DNA of 64,000 nucleotides from Sphingomonas colocasiae (GCF_019880585.1 NZ_JAINVV010000005.1:80536-144535); one strand, 5' to 3'; shown: positions 44,570 to 53,810, numbered from the stretch's first letter. The notes: generated from the sequence alone by a model not told the origin. Program-made: numbers and translations.

Positions 44570-44709
44570 CGGCGGATGGCGTCTTGCGTCCACGAATTGC
44601 CGAGAATCCCGGCTTCATGGTCGGTCTCGGGGCGTTTGCCTTATCCCCGACAGGCCCCTTCCCGGCGCTTCAGCCGTGTCGACAACGGGTCGACGAGACA
44701 TTGCAGCGA

Positions 44710-45870
44710 TCACGCGGCGGCGGAGAGACCGCTCGAGCCCAGCCTCTGGTAGATCGCGAACAAGGCTGCGAAGTGATCGTCCATCGCGCGCGCCGCGCGG
44801 CGGCCGGAGCGCGCGGGCAAGCCGTCTGGCAGGGCGAGGATGGCGCGCACCAGGTCGACATGATCCGCCGCACGATAGGACAGCCCCATCCCGCCCCTGG
44901 CAAAATCGGCCGCACCGCCCCGATCGGGCACGATCACCGGTATGCCGCTGGCGCTTGCCTCGGCTGCAACCATGCAGAAGGTTTCCGCCTCGCAGCCATG
45001 CAGGAAGGCGTCGGCGCTCGCGAGGATAGCGGCGAACCTCTCGCGGTCGCGCTCCGGGCGGAACAGCCGGATATGGGGATTGCCGCCGATCGACCGCAGG
45101 ATATTCGCGTCCTCCCGCCCTTCGCCGAATATCGCCAGGCCCAACTGGCGATGCAGACCCGCCATCGTCACCGCCTCGACCAGCATCGGCAACCGCTTTT
45201 CGGGCGCAAGCCTGCCGGCGGCAACGAGCAGTGTCGCGTCAGGGTCGAGGTCGCATTGGGCGAGAAGGCTTGCGCGCATTTTTTCGCTGCGCTTGCTGGC
45301 CGAAAAGCGCTGCGCCTCGACACCCATCTGGACTGTCACGACATTGCCGACACCACCTGCCTTCATCCGCAAGGCCAGATCCTCGCTGGCGCAAACAACC
45401 GCATCATAAAGCCGTCCCAGCTGTCGCAAGTGATGCCAGTATCTGGCAAATCTCCGGTCGATCGTCTCGCGACTGACAAGAGGTTCCAGCCACCGATAGG
45501 CATAGGCAGACAAAGGGTCGGCGTGCATGACCAGCGCCTTGGGCACCTCCGGCCGCCAATTTGCCACCATGAGGGGGCTTCGCCACGGCGATGACGCTTC
45601 GACGAAATCGGGCGCCAGCCTGTCGAGTGCGGCATGGAGCGCGCGCTCATCATTGAAATACCAGTATTTTCGGTCAAGCGGGAAGCGCGGGGAGGCAATC
45701 GTTTGTATGCGCGCGCGCGGGCCGAACTCGACCAAGGCATCGTCGTCGCCAGGCGCCAGGATCGTGATGTCCTGCTCCAGTCGTTCGGCAATCGCGAGCT
45801 TTTGGCCGACATAGGTTTTTACGCCGCCGCCTCTGGGCGAGTAGAAGGCGCAAACATCAACGATCTTCAT
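44710..45870 (-). CDS. Glycosyltransferase family 4 (GT-B fold)
   Basis: 386 residues from ATG 45870. The N-terminal half has the glycine-rich acceptor loop YSPRGGGVKTYV (about 9-20), and the C-terminal half the nucleotide-sugar site: VAAGRLAPEKRLPMLVEA, FGEGRE, and the E-x7-E motif in CEAETFCMVAAEASASG. It transfers a sugar from a nucleotide donor with retention, probably onto a lipid or envelope glycan in the cytoplasm. Last gene of a three-gene unit with the DUF2141 and membrane proteins, 13 bases after the former. Confidence 0.9.
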   Translation of the reverse strand: MKIVDVCAFYSPRGGGVKTYVGQKLAIAERLEQDITILAPGDDDALVEFGPRARIQTIASPRFPLDRKYWYFNDERALHAALDRLAPDFVEASSPWRSPLMVANWRPEVPKALVMHADPLSAYAYRWLEPLVSRETIDRRFARYWHHLRQLGRLYDAVVCASEDLALRMKAGGVGNVVTVQMGVEAQRFSASKRSEKMRASLLAQCDLDPDATLLVAAGRLAPEKRLPMLVEAVTMAGLHRQLGLAIFGEGREDANILRSIGGNPHIRLFRPERDRERFAAILASADAFLHGCEAETFCMVAAEASASGIPVIVPDRGGAADFARGGMGLSYRAADHVDLVRAILALPDGLPARSGRRAARAMDDHFAALFAIYQRLGSSGLSAAA

Positions 45871-45883
45871 GAGCAAGTTCCAT

Positions 45884-46402
45884 TCAGCGGATCGGGCGCA
45901 TGCCGAGGCCGCGCCGATAGTTCATGACGATCCTGATCTGTGTCGGTCCCGGGCGAGCGGTCGCGCTGGCATCGGAAGCGGCAGGTTTGCGCCATCCAAG
46001 CCCGGGATTGCCCGCAAACCCGATGCCGTCGACCCGCCAGTTGAACGTCCGGTTGCCGTCCCGATCATGCAGCACACTCACCGCATATCTGCCCGCCGAA
46101 GGAACCCGCACGCAGAGCCGCGCCGCGCCCGAGGCGGGGACCGGCTGTTCGACCCTGCGGAACGTCTTGCCGGCCGAGATCAGGACATTGTCATCTTCCA
46201 GGAAGTCCGCGTCATTTGCCGGGTAGATTTCGAGCTTGAGCTTGCCACTGCGGTCCTTGAGCCCTTCGACATCGACCAGGAATGAGGGGCCGGATTCATT
46301 GGAACGGCATTTGCCTTCAGCCGTCCCAAGGTCCGGCGTCGACGGGATGGTCGCGGCGACCAACAAGGGGCTGCCCATGAGGCTGAAGAGCGTGCGAATC
46401 AT
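45884..46402 (-). CDS. DUF2141-family exported protein
   Basis: 172 residues. Short hydrophobic N-terminus (MIRTLFSLMGSPLLVAATIP, about 1-20) that could be a signal peptide, then a beta-rich domain with the DUF2141 landmarks GKLKLEIYPANDADFL, CVRVPSAGRYAVSVLHDRDG and FNWRVDGIGFAGNPG. Such proteins are periplasmic or surface-exposed and often sit with lipid or glycan genes, with no known activity. ATGA overlap with the membrane protein upstream shows coupling. Two cysteines could pair. Confidence 0.8.
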   Translation of the reverse strand: MIRTLFSLMGSPLLVAATIPSTPDLGTAEGKCRSNESGPSFLVDVEGLKDRSGKLKLEIYPANDADFLEDDNVLISAGKTFRRVEQPVPASGAARLCVRVPSAGRYAVSVLHDRDGNRTFNWRVDGIGFAGNPGLGWRKPAASDASATARPGPTQIRIVMNYRRGLGMRPIR

Positions 46403-47322
46403 CTGCGCTTCCCCCTGGACAGCAGGTCCGCAAGTACGAAGCTCAGCCCGACAAGCGCATGGGCCGCCAGGGTCAGGCCCGCCATGAGAGCCATCAGCGC
46501 CGACATCTCGACTTCGCCGCCCAGTGCCAGGACGGTGATCCCGGCGAACACGACGTCCTTGTTGGGCACGAAGGGCAGCCGGGAGATCAAAAGCCGGATC
46601 GTGACCAGCATCACCCACCAGCCGAGTTCGACGTCGGGCAATACGAGATGCCACAGGGAAGCGGAGAGAATCGTCGTCGCGAGAATCCTGAGAAGATGGA
46701 CCGCGAAGACCATGACGAGCTCTTTTCTCTCCAGCGAAAGAAGCGAGCGACGCAGCAGCATGATCGCTAGCGAGGACCCGATCACGAACGCGAGCGACAG
46801 GCCGATTGCGCTCGCATGGTCATGAAGCGGCAGCAGCCTCGCGAATGGAAACGCCACAGCGAGGAGGACAAGGGTCGTTGCGTTGCCGGCAATAGCCGAC
46901 AGCACGGCGACGTCCTTGATTGCCCCGAACGGGGCGGTCACGAATTTGAGGTTCCGGCGCGCCCAGCCGTAGAAATAGACCTCTCCGAGATAGGCTACCA
47001 ACAGTTCGTTGTAGATGAGCTTGCGGACCAGGGCACCGAAGGCGCCGGCCCCGACGCCCCAGAGTCGATGGAAAATGAACCAGTCGCTTGCCGGCCCGAT
47101 CAGGTAGCTGATGGCGAACAGGCCCCAGAATGCTGGCGAAGCCGGTACCAGCGCGACGATTGTCGCCAAGTCGAGGTCGCGCGCCTGGTAGATCGCAGCG
47201 CCGACAACGATCAGCGAGAGAAGCGCCCCGAGAACGCTACCCGGAGCCAGCCTCGCCTTGCGATCCTGCGGTTCGAACGCGAACGCTTCAGTGGGCGCAA
47301 GCGCCAGGGTTTGATCGGGCAT
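46399..47322 (-). CDS. Polytopic inner-membrane protein, LPG-synthase-TM-like
   Basis: 307 residues with about seven hydrophobic helices (for example SVLGALLSLIVVGAAIY, FWGLFAISYLIGPASDWFIF, SAIAGNATTLVLLAVAFPFA, IGLSLAFVIGSSLAIMLL, LMALMAGLTLAAHALVGLSF). The pattern recalls the lysylphosphatidylglycerol synthase transmembrane/flippase-like superfamily, but without a clear signature, so the name is tentative. First gene of the membrane - DUF2141 - GT4 unit, probably handling a lipid-linked glycan. Confidence 0.75.
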   Translation of the reverse strand: MPDQTLALAPTEAFAFEPQDRKARLAPGSVLGALLSLIVVGAAIYQARDLDLATIVALVPASPAFWGLFAISYLIGPASDWFIFHRLWGVGAGAFGALVRKLIYNELLVAYLGEVYFYGWARRNLKFVTAPFGAIKDVAVLSAIAGNATTLVLLAVAFPFARLLPLHDHASAIGLSLAFVIGSSLAIMLLRRSLLSLERKELVMVFAVHLLRILATTILSASLWHLVLPDVELGWWVMLVTIRLLISRLPFVPNKDVVFAGITVLALGGEVEMSALMALMAGLTLAAHALVGLSFVLADLLSRGKRR

Positions 47323-47402
47323 TGCCGGGCCTTGCTCGTTGATAGGGCCCGCTAGACTCCGCCCTCATGCCATACCCGCACATTGCTGCGCATTTTTCCT
47401 GC

Positions 47403-47561
47403 TGGCGGATCAAACCCGAACTGATTCCGGACACGCCCCGGGAGACCGACCGGCTGATTTCGGCCTGGAACCAGAATGAGGCGGCGACGCTCCGCTCCGC
47501 GCTTGTACATGTCCGCAAGCGCCGGGTCCGGAGGATTCCCCATGTCGCGCCGGCCATGCAA
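47403..47561 (+). pseudogene. Detached C-terminal fragment of a GntR regulator
   Basis: Translates to WRIKPELIPDTPRETDRLIS and onward to HVAPAMQ, matching the last 53 codons of the GntR gene at 38272-38892 residue for residue over most of its length; the DNA is also close. There is no winged-helix part upstream, and the frame begins in unrelated sequence. A duplication or recombination scar rather than a working gene. Confidence 0.8.
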
Positions 47562-47586
47562 ATACGCGCCTGCGACCGACGTCCCG

Positions 47587-48045
47587 CCTACCCGGGCACA
47601 AGGAGTGGATCCAGGCGAGCGTCGCCCTGCTGTCGGCCATCGGAACATAAGCCCGGCGCGGATTGTCCGGGTCTTCAAACGGACGAAATCCAAGGCCGGC
47701 GTAGAAGCTCCTTCGCGCTCGGAATCTTTGCCATCCAGTGCATAGAGGGCCAGCGCCGCATCGCCCATCTGGTCCGCGATGCCGAGGCAGCGCCTCATTC
47801 GCCTCGATAACGAGCGCGGTGCCCAGACGCTTTCCCTGCATATCCTCGCGGACAGTGGCTACGCGAGTATGGATGTCCGGGACGCGCGCGCTGCCATTTT
47901 TCGGACCGAACTCCGCACGCACCGCCATGGCGTTGAGCGTGTAGAAGCCGAGGACCGCCCGGTCCCCCTCGGCGGTGTCCATCCAGGCCCTCACCATGCC
48001 ATCGCCGACCTGGTCGGATAGCGACGATTTCAGGAAATGGTCCAT
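47587..48045 (-). pseudogene. Broken GNAT acetyltransferase toxin
   Basis: The GNAT fold is readable only by switching frames: MDHFLKSSLSDQ to GKRLGTALVIEANEA in one frame, then RCLGIADQMGDAALALYALD in a second, then ARRSFYAGLGFRPFEDPDN in the first again. Motif A (VREDMQGKRLGTALV) and the Y/F-x-x-x-GF end piece are those of the toxins that pair with DUF1778 antitoxins and acetylate charged tRNA. At least two frameshifts make it inactive. Antitoxin remains lie directly upstream. Confidence 0.8.
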
Positions 48046-48129
48046 CGGCGCGAAACCGCAGGAAAAAGGCGCTGCGGTCATGCAGCATCTTGTCAAACCT
48101 GGTGATCGTTAAAACGGGCAGCTCCTCGT

Positions 48130-48330
48130 CGCCCTTGCCGCATCCGCAAGCCCCGGGCGCCGCCCTGCATGAAGCCTCCACGGCCGCTTTGAAGGCGTCG
48201 AAAATCTCGACCGGCAAATGGACAGGTTCATGCGCTGCTCCATTTCCTTGGCGCGCAAAATTGCGGCCTGCCGAATGAAATCGGCTTCTTGCAGACCGGT
48301 CGCCGCGGCTGCGGCCCTGATCCGCCCCTA
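48130..48330 (-). pseudogene. Broken DUF1778-type antitoxin
   Basis: Readable as RIRAAAAATGLQEADFIRQA then AILRAKEMEQRM in one frame, and LPVEIFDAFKAAVEA in another, which together fit the ribbon-helix-helix DUF1778 antitoxin. A frameshift separates the halves, and an in-frame TAG lies right before the start of the readable part, at a sharp change to AT-rich DNA. Partner of the broken GNAT gene downstream. Confidence 0.7.
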
Positions 48331-48690
48331 GGCGCAACTCCCGGAGCGCTAAGAATTCGACCTGTAAATTGATAGCGCGCATTGTTCACGTCGGTTGCAT
48401 TTGCAGCGTACAGCTTCTTATGCCCGTTCATATCCGACATAAAATTGAATTGAGATCGTTCAAACATTCCATGAAAACTGGAATATTCACATAGATCATT
48501 TAGTGAATCGATCACAATCATGGTCAGGTGCTCCAGCCTCTATTCTATAACCGAAACCCGCCGTATACGACGAGATATCTATGAATGATGTTATACGCGG
48601 ATCCAGTGTCACGTTCACCTCATAGCTTGTTTGGCACCGCCAAAAGGTGTTAAGAGCGGACCCACGCCAACGACCAAACGAGGCTTACGG
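48331..48690. other. AT-rich gap of 360 bases
   Basis: Base composition drops sharply compared with the window. A leftward frame of 97 codons starts at 48521 (MIVIDSLNDLCEYSSFHGMF, with GGAG upstream) and runs across the junction into the antitoxin remnant, so it is at best a truncated gene. No family recognised; looks like the edge of a foreign insert. Confidence 0.5.
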
Positions 48691-49020
48691 GTGATTAATC
48701 TCTACAGACCCCTACCAGATCCAGCAATTCTACTGATTTTTGCGATTTTTATTTCTGGATTTTCTCCGGTTGGAGGGCAGATCGACTCCTCTGGCAGATC
48801 AAGCTACAGCTTGCTGCATGTAAAAGTGGACGCCATGGGGAAAGTTTATTGGTGCAGGTATGTCGGAAGTCGACCAGAAACCCACAGAATGTCAAGCAAA
48901 GACGGGAAAACATTTTGTCGGGGATTTATTGGAGCGCAGATAGCCCCCTCTTTGGATACTGATCCTAATTCCAAAAGAGATTTTATTCACGAAGCACCCA
49001 ATGGACCCATCATAAATTAA
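48691..49020 (+). CDS. Small exported or membrane-anchored protein of foreign composition
   Basis: 109 residues from GTG 48691, with GAGG seven bases upstream. N-terminal hydrophobic helix AILLIFAIFISGF (about 12-24) reads as a signal or anchor, then a small domain with two cysteines (VYWCRYVGSR, KTFCRGFIGA). AT-rich codons unlike neighbouring genes suggest recent acquisition. No family recognised. A longer start at 48631 is possible but has no ribosome site. Confidence 0.5.
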   Translation: MINLYRPLPDPAILLIFAIFISGFSPVGGQIDSSGRSSYSLLHVKVDAMGKVYWCRYVGSRPETHRMSSKDGKTFCRGFIGAQIAPSLDTDPNSKRDFIHEAPNGPIIN

Positions 49021-49242
49021 AAACTTATACTTTTTGAATACCTGCCTTAATTGATAGTCAGCGAATTCGCCACGGCGACAGACAGGCGTGAGCTTTGCCC
49101 CCTTCAGCCGAAAGTGGCCGGATCGCGCTGTGAAGGTCAGCCTCCTTGAAACGCCTGATCCCGAGCGAAGCGAGGCGCCGCCGGGGCTGCTGCCCGGGGC
49201 TGAACCCGGGAGGCCCGCGAGCACGATTGACCCCAGGCATCG

Positions 49243-49274
49243 CCCTATATAGTTTCCTAGTCAACTATATAGGG
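49243..49274 (+). promoter_or_regulatory. Perfect inverted-repeat operator before the MarR gene
   Basis: CCCTATATAGTT, eight bases, AACTATATAGGG: a perfect 12-base dyad ending in the ribosome site (GGGAG) nine bases before the MarR start at 49283. Length and position fit autorepression by a MarR dimer. Confidence 0.8.
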
Positions 49275-49282
49275 AGTCGATC

Positions 49283-49732
49283 ATGGCGGTCGCCGATCTG
49301 GGCAGCCACAGCGGGTTTCTGATGCGCATGGTATCGAACTGCGTGTCGCAGGCGTTCGCGCGGCGGGTCGGACGCGAAGGCGTGACGGTGGCGGAGTGGA
49401 CGCTGATGCGCACGCTCTACGATGCGGACGGCGCGGCACCGACCAGTCTCGCCCGCCACATGGGACTGTCGAAGGCCGCGGTCAGCAAGCTGGCGGACCG
49501 CCTCGTCTCGAAGGGCCTGGTGGATCGGAGGGACAATCCCGGTGACAAGCGCGCCCAAAGTCTTTCGCTCACCGCCGAAGGACGCGAAAAAATCCCTGTC
49601 CTGGCGGCGATCGCCGACGCCAACGACGCTGACTTCTTCAATGTGCTGTCGACGCAGGACAGGGCCCGGCTCCGGAGCCTGCTTCGAACGCTGATCTCGC
49701 GGCACGGGATAAACCGCATCCCGGTCGACTGA
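49283..49732 (+). CDS. MarR-family transcriptional regulator
   Basis: 149 residues. The winged-helix core is clear: WTLMRTLYDADGAAPTSLAR, HMGLSKAAVSKLADRLVSKG, LVDRRDNPGDKRAQSLSLT, with long N- and C-terminal dimerisation helices. MarR proteins are usually repressors released by small molecules. A perfect dyad overlaps the translation start region. A DUF1398 gene follows 34 bases later in the same direction and is probably coregulated. Confidence 0.93.
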   Translation: MAVADLGSHSGFLMRMVSNCVSQAFARRVGREGVTVAEWTLMRTLYDADGAAPTSLARHMGLSKAAVSKLADRLVSKGLVDRRDNPGDKRAQSLSLTAEGREKIPVLAAIADANDADFFNVLSTQDRARLRSLLRTLISRHGINRIPVD

Positions 49733-49766
49733 CCGCCACCGACACGCCTGACCAAAGGAAATCGAC

Positions 49767-50165
49767 ATGGACGCACAACTGGTCGCCGTGGCACTTCGAT
49801 GCCTGGAGGCCGCGCACGACGGAAGCATGGATTTTCCCGCCATTATCGACACGCTGATGAGGGCAGGTTTCGAAGGCTATGAGGTGAACTACCGCACCGG
49901 CCGGCAGACCGTCTACCTGCCCGATGGTGACAGCGCGGTGCTGGCGATCCACCCCTATGCCGGACCGGTGCAGCCCGACCTGCGCGTGGGAAAGCTCGCC
50001 GAACTCGTCCGCTGGGCGCAGTCCGGCGATCCGTCCTATTCCTATGCGGCCTTCAGCGAGGCGGCGAAGCAGGCCGGTTGCGCCGGATATATGGTTTCAT
50101 TTCCGGGACGCCGGGTGCTTTATTACGGCCGGACGGGTGAGGTTCACACAGAATTCTTCCCCTAG
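49767..50165 (+). CDS. DUF1398-family protein
   Basis: 132 residues. The family pattern is visible: FPAIIDTLMRAGFEGYEVNY (about 23-42), the YLPDGDSAV turn, and the C-terminal DPSYSYAAFSEAAKQAGCAG ... RRVLYYGRTGEVHTEFFP. The function of DUF1398 is not known; it is an alpha/beta cytoplasmic protein. AAAGGAAA lies before the ATG. It sits in a small unit with the MarR regulator. Confidence 0.85.
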   Translation: MDAQLVAVALRCLEAAHDGSMDFPAIIDTLMRAGFEGYEVNYRTGRQTVYLPDGDSAVLAIHPYAGPVQPDLRVGKLAELVRWAQSGDPSYSYAAFSEAAKQAGCAGYMVSFPGRRVLYYGRTGEVHTEFFP

Positions 50166-50246
50166 CCGGCAGCCGCGGCAGGGCCTCAGGGCGACCGCCC
50201 GCCCCGCCCCCGCCGCGATGGCGACCGGCGAACCGGAGGCATCGGG

Positions 50247-50744
50247 TCAGAAGCCCGCGCGCAGTCCCAGCGCATAATAGCGGTCGCCGACATTGGCCTT
50301 GAGACTGAGCACCGGACCGATCGGCTTGCCGATGGTGCCATAGCCCCGCACCTTCCCGCCCGAATAGCGCGCACCACCACCCACTTCGCCCACACCGGAG
50401 ATATTGTAGGTCGCCTCGAGCCGCGCATAGACCCTCGCCGCGACATTCATGCATCTGGAGTCCGAGGCGAACTGGCCGTTCGTCGAATCCCGGCAGCGCG
50501 ACTGGCCGTTCGCCAGGTCGTCGCGGTAATAGCGGTCATTGTCGCCCTTGTAGACGAGCATGCCCGCCATCGGCCGCAGCGCGAACCCGCCTGCCGAGAC
50601 CTCATAGCCCATCCCGATCTCGCCGCCCCAGACGCCCGAGGCGCGCGCGCCGTTCAGCTCGGCGACGACGCCCTTGGCCTGGGCCGCCTCAGCGCCGCCC
50701 ATGAGCAGGCCGATCGCGGCCAGCCCGTTCAACATCCTGTGCAT
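50247..50744 (-). CDS. Small outer-membrane beta-barrel-like protein
   Basis: 165 residues from ATG 50744 (GGAGG five bases upstream). Signal peptide about 1-23 (AAIGLLMGGAEAAQA), then alternating strands rich in G and Y (GGEIGMGYEVSAGGFAL, RPMAGMLVYKG, GEVGGGARYSG, DRYYALGLRAGF), ending in phenylalanine as outer-membrane barrels do. Two cysteines (RCRDS, SRCMN) could form a loop disulphide. No named family. Convergent with the DUF1398 gene. Confidence 0.7.
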   Translation of the reverse strand: MHRMLNGLAAIGLLMGGAEAAQAKGVVAELNGARASGVWGGEIGMGYEVSAGGFALRPMAGMLVYKGDNDRYYRDDLANGQSRCRDSTNGQFASDSRCMNVAARVYARLEATYNISGVGEVGGGARYSGGKVRGYGTIGKPIGPVLSLKANVGDRYYALGLRAGF

Positions 50745-50847
50745 ATGGTCCTCCCCGTCCTGTTACGACGCGCCGGATCGCCCCCTGGCTTCCAGCGCGC
50801 CCGCGCATGTCTCCGGCGGGGCGTAGCAGGCACCCCGCCGAAGCCCG

Positions 50848-53628
50848 TCAATCAACCGTCCTGACCGTCACCGGCCCCAGCCCCAGCGCGCGGATCGGCG
50901 CCTCGATCTTCGACAAATCGCCGACCACGATCCAGGTGATGCGCGTCGGATCGATCACCTGCCGCGCCGCCGCCTCGACCCGGGCGACATCCAGCGCTTC
51001 CCAGCGTGCCTTGGCACTCGCCGGATAGTCGAGCGGCCGGCCGCGGACATGATAGCCGACCATCGAACCGAGCACCGCGCCGCCGGTCTCGTACTGGCCG
51101 GGCAGCGCGCGCACGACCTGCTTCGTCGCATCCGCCACTTCCGCCGCGGTCACCGGCCTGTCCTTCAGATAGGCCTCCAGCTCCTTCCTGATCTCGGTGA
51201 TCGCCTCGGCGGTCTTGTCGGTCTGGACGGGGGCCGACACGGTGAAGATGCGCTGGTCCCTCTCGCTCGAAAGCGAGGAACGCGCGCCATAGCTCCAGCC
51301 CTTGGCCTCGCGCAGGTTCATGTTGATGCGTGAGGTGAACGCGCCGCCCAGGGGCACGTTCATCGCCGACAGCGCCTCCTCGTCGCTTGCGAGCCCCTTG
51401 GGGCCCGGCAGCACGGCGCGGATTTCGCTCTGCGGCGCGCCGGGCTGGTCGACCAGGATGACACGCGTGCCGGTGACGGCGGGAACCGCGGGATAGCTGA
51501 TGGTCCGGGCCGACCCCGTCCCCTTCCAGTTGCCGAAGGCGGTCTCGAGCAGCGGCTTGATCTCGGCGAGGCTGGTCGCACCGACGACGAAGATGGTGGC
51601 GCCCTCGGGCCGGATCCATTCGGCCATATAGGCCTGGAGGTCGGCGCGCTTCACCGCCTTCACCGCCGCCTCGTCGGGCACCATGCCATAGGGATGGGTC
51701 GGACCGAACATGGTGGGGGCAAGGATGCGCCCGGCCTTGCCGCCGGCCGACGCCTTGCTCTGCTCGATGCCGGCCAGCGCGTTGGTCTTGGCGCGCTCGA
51801 GCTCGACCTGCGGAAAATCGGGCTGGCGGATGAGGCTGGCGGCGAGCGCGACCGTCTCGGGCAGCTTGCTCGACAGCGCCGAGAAGGAAATGGTCGCGCT
51901 GTCGACGCCCGCGGTCGCGCCGAACGTCGCACCGAGATCCTCGAACATGCCCGCGATCTCGCCACTCGTCCGGCCGGCGGCGCCGTCGTCAAGGCCACCC
52001 AGCGCGAACTCGGCGATACCCGCCCCGCCCTTGCCCATGGCGACGGCGCCCGCGGTGCCGCCCGCGAAATTGAGCGCCACATTGACGACCGGCACGCTGT
52101 CGCGCTTCACGAACACGACCGGCATGCCGTTGGAGAGGGTCGTGCGCTCGATCGTCGGCCAGACGAGATCCGGCGTGGAGGTGACCGCGGGCACGCCGGT
52201 CGAACGATCCACCGTGTCGGGCGCGCTCGCATAACGGCCGAAGGGTTCGACCACCATCTGCGTATAGCCATGACCCAGCCAGGCCCGCGCGGCGGCGAGC
52301 ACCTGCGGCGCGGTCACCTGGTTCTGGCGCACCAGCCGGGTCTTCCAGCGATTGGCGTCGCCGCCATAGAGATGCGCCTCGGCGAGGATGCTCGCCTTGC
52401 CGTCGACGGTCTCGAGCATGCGGACATAGGATGCGTTGATCTTGGTGCGCGCGCGCTGCAGTTCGGCCTCGGTCGGGCCGGTCTTCAGGAACTCGGCGAC
52501 GACGCGATCGACCTCCGCTGCGGCCTCCGCCTCGCTCGCGCCGGGCTTCAGCACGACATGGATCCCGAATGTGCCGGCCAGTTCAAGCTCGGACAGGCTC
52601 GCCGAAGCCGAGGTCGCAAGCGCCTTGCCCTCGACCAGCGCCTTGTAGAGCCTGGAGTTGCGGCCATTGCCGAGCACGAAGGCGGCCATGTCGAGCGCGG
52701 GCGCGTCGGCCCCCTCGCGTCCGGGCGTCGCCCAGTCACGCATGAGGTTCACCTGCGCGATATTGTCCTTCATGCGGACCTCGGCGTTGCTCGCCCTGAC
52801 CGGCACGTCCTGCTGCGGCTTGGGCAGCGGCTCGCCCGGACGCGCCGACCCGAAATAGCGCGCCACCTTCTCCTTGGCCTCGGCGACCGTGATATCCCCC
52901 GAGAGCACCAGCACGGTGTTGGTCGCGCCGTAATTGGTGGTGAACCAGTTCTTCACATCGTCGAGGCTCGCGGCGTCGAGATCCTCCATCGAGCCGATCG
53001 GCGTGTGATGATAGCCATGGCCTTCGGGGAAGATCGTCGCGAACTGGACGTCGCCGACCTTGCCGAAGGGCTTGTTCTCGCCCTGGCGCTTCTCGTTCTT
53101 GACCACCGCGCGCTGCTCGTCGAGCCGTGCCTGGTCGATCGCGTCGAGCAGATAGATCATGCGGTCGGATTCCATCCACAGCACGCGGTCGAGCGCGGTC
53201 TTGGGGACGGTCTGGTAATAGTTGGTGCGGTCGAACGAGGTCGTGCCGTTGAGATTGGTCGCGCCGACCTCCTGCAAAGGCCCGAACCAGTCCTTGTTGA
53301 AATTCTTCGAGCCGTTGAACATCAGATGCTCGAAGAGATGCGCGAACCCGGTCTTGCCGGCCGGCTCGTGCGCCGAGCCGATCCCGTACCAGACCGAGAC
53401 CGCGACGACAGGCGCCTTGTGATCCTCATGCACGATGACGGTCAGGCCGTTGGGCAGGCGGAAGGTCGTCTGCGGGATGTCGATCCGAGCGAGCAGCGGA
53501 TCGACGGCGGCACGCGCCGCGGGCTGGGCGGCGGCCGGTTTGGGGGCGGCCGCAAGCGGCTGGATGGCGCTCGTCGCCAGAGCGAGAGACACGAGCGCCC
53601 GGACGGGCGCGCGACGCGGCATCGACAT
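50848..53628 (-). CDS. M16-family two-half zinc metallopeptidase (stand-alone)
   Basis: 926 residues from ATG 53628, with GGAG eight bases upstream. Signal peptide about 1-28, first M16 half with FRLPNGLTVIVHEDHKAP and zinc motif HLFEH (H97, E100, H101), second half from about 520 without zinc residues but with the R/Y-type substrate region near the end (GGAFTSRINMNLREAKGWSY). It is closer to the ordinary sphingomonad M16 proteins than to the receptor-linked ones. No receptor is adjacent, but an A-tract element like that of receptor 2 lies about 165 bases upstream. Confidence 0.92.
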   Translation of the reverse strand: MSMPRRAPVRALVSLALATSAIQPLAAAPKPAAAQPAARAAVDPLLARIDIPQTTFRLPNGLTVIVHEDHKAPVVAVSVWYGIGSAHEPAGKTGFAHLFEHLMFNGSKNFNKDWFGPLQEVGATNLNGTTSFDRTNYYQTVPKTALDRVLWMESDRMIYLLDAIDQARLDEQRAVVKNEKRQGENKPFGKVGDVQFATIFPEGHGYHHTPIGSMEDLDAASLDDVKNWFTTNYGATNTVLVLSGDITVAEAKEKVARYFGSARPGEPLPKPQQDVPVRASNAEVRMKDNIAQVNLMRDWATPGREGADAPALDMAAFVLGNGRNSRLYKALVEGKALATSASASLSELELAGTFGIHVVLKPGASEAEAAAEVDRVVAEFLKTGPTEAELQRARTKINASYVRMLETVDGKASILAEAHLYGGDANRWKTRLVRQNQVTAPQVLAAARAWLGHGYTQMVVEPFGRYASAPDTVDRSTGVPAVTSTPDLVWPTIERTTLSNGMPVVFVKRDSVPVVNVALNFAGGTAGAVAMGKGGAGIAEFALGGLDDGAAGRTSGEIAGMFEDLGATFGATAGVDSATISFSALSSKLPETVALAASLIRQPDFPQVELERAKTNALAGIEQSKASAGGKAGRILAPTMFGPTHPYGMVPDEAAVKAVKRADLQAYMAEWIRPEGATIFVVGATSLAEIKPLLETAFGNWKGTGSARTISYPAVPAVTGTRVILVDQPGAPQSEIRAVLPGPKGLASDEEALSAMNVPLGGAFTSRINMNLREAKGWSYGARSSLSSERDQRIFTVSAPVQTDKTAEAITEIRKELEAYLKDRPVTAAEVADATKQVVRALPGQYETGGAVLGSMVGYHVRGRPLDYPASAKARWEALDVARVEAAARQVIDPTRITWIVVGDLSKIEAPIRALGLGPVTVRTVD

Positions 53629-53792
53629 GAAAAATTCTCCGAACGGGGCCTGCCCGTACCCAGCGAGCGAAGCGACTATTGGTCCTGGCGGAACGAGACC
53701 TGAGAACGCGCGCGAGCGGCATGCCGCGCGGTTCGTCTCCCTCCCCCAAGTCCCTGACGAATGAGACAGGCATAAACGCAACTGCGGCACGC

Positions 53793-53810
53793 GATTTTTT
53801 TTGCGAGACC
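53793..53810 (-). promoter_or_regulatory. A-tract promoter-like motif upstream of the stand-alone M16 gene
   Basis: Read leftward: GGTCTCGC, an eight-A tract, TC. Seventeen of eighteen bases equal the element before receptor 2 (15254-15271), which has GGTCTCGT. Suggests a shared sigma factor or regulator. Confidence 0.5.

Noticed and set aside
51694..53703. A 669-codon rightward frame opposite the M16 gene at 50848-53628
   Set aside because: Shadow of a well-conserved M16 peptidase; no ribosome site or recognisable motif.
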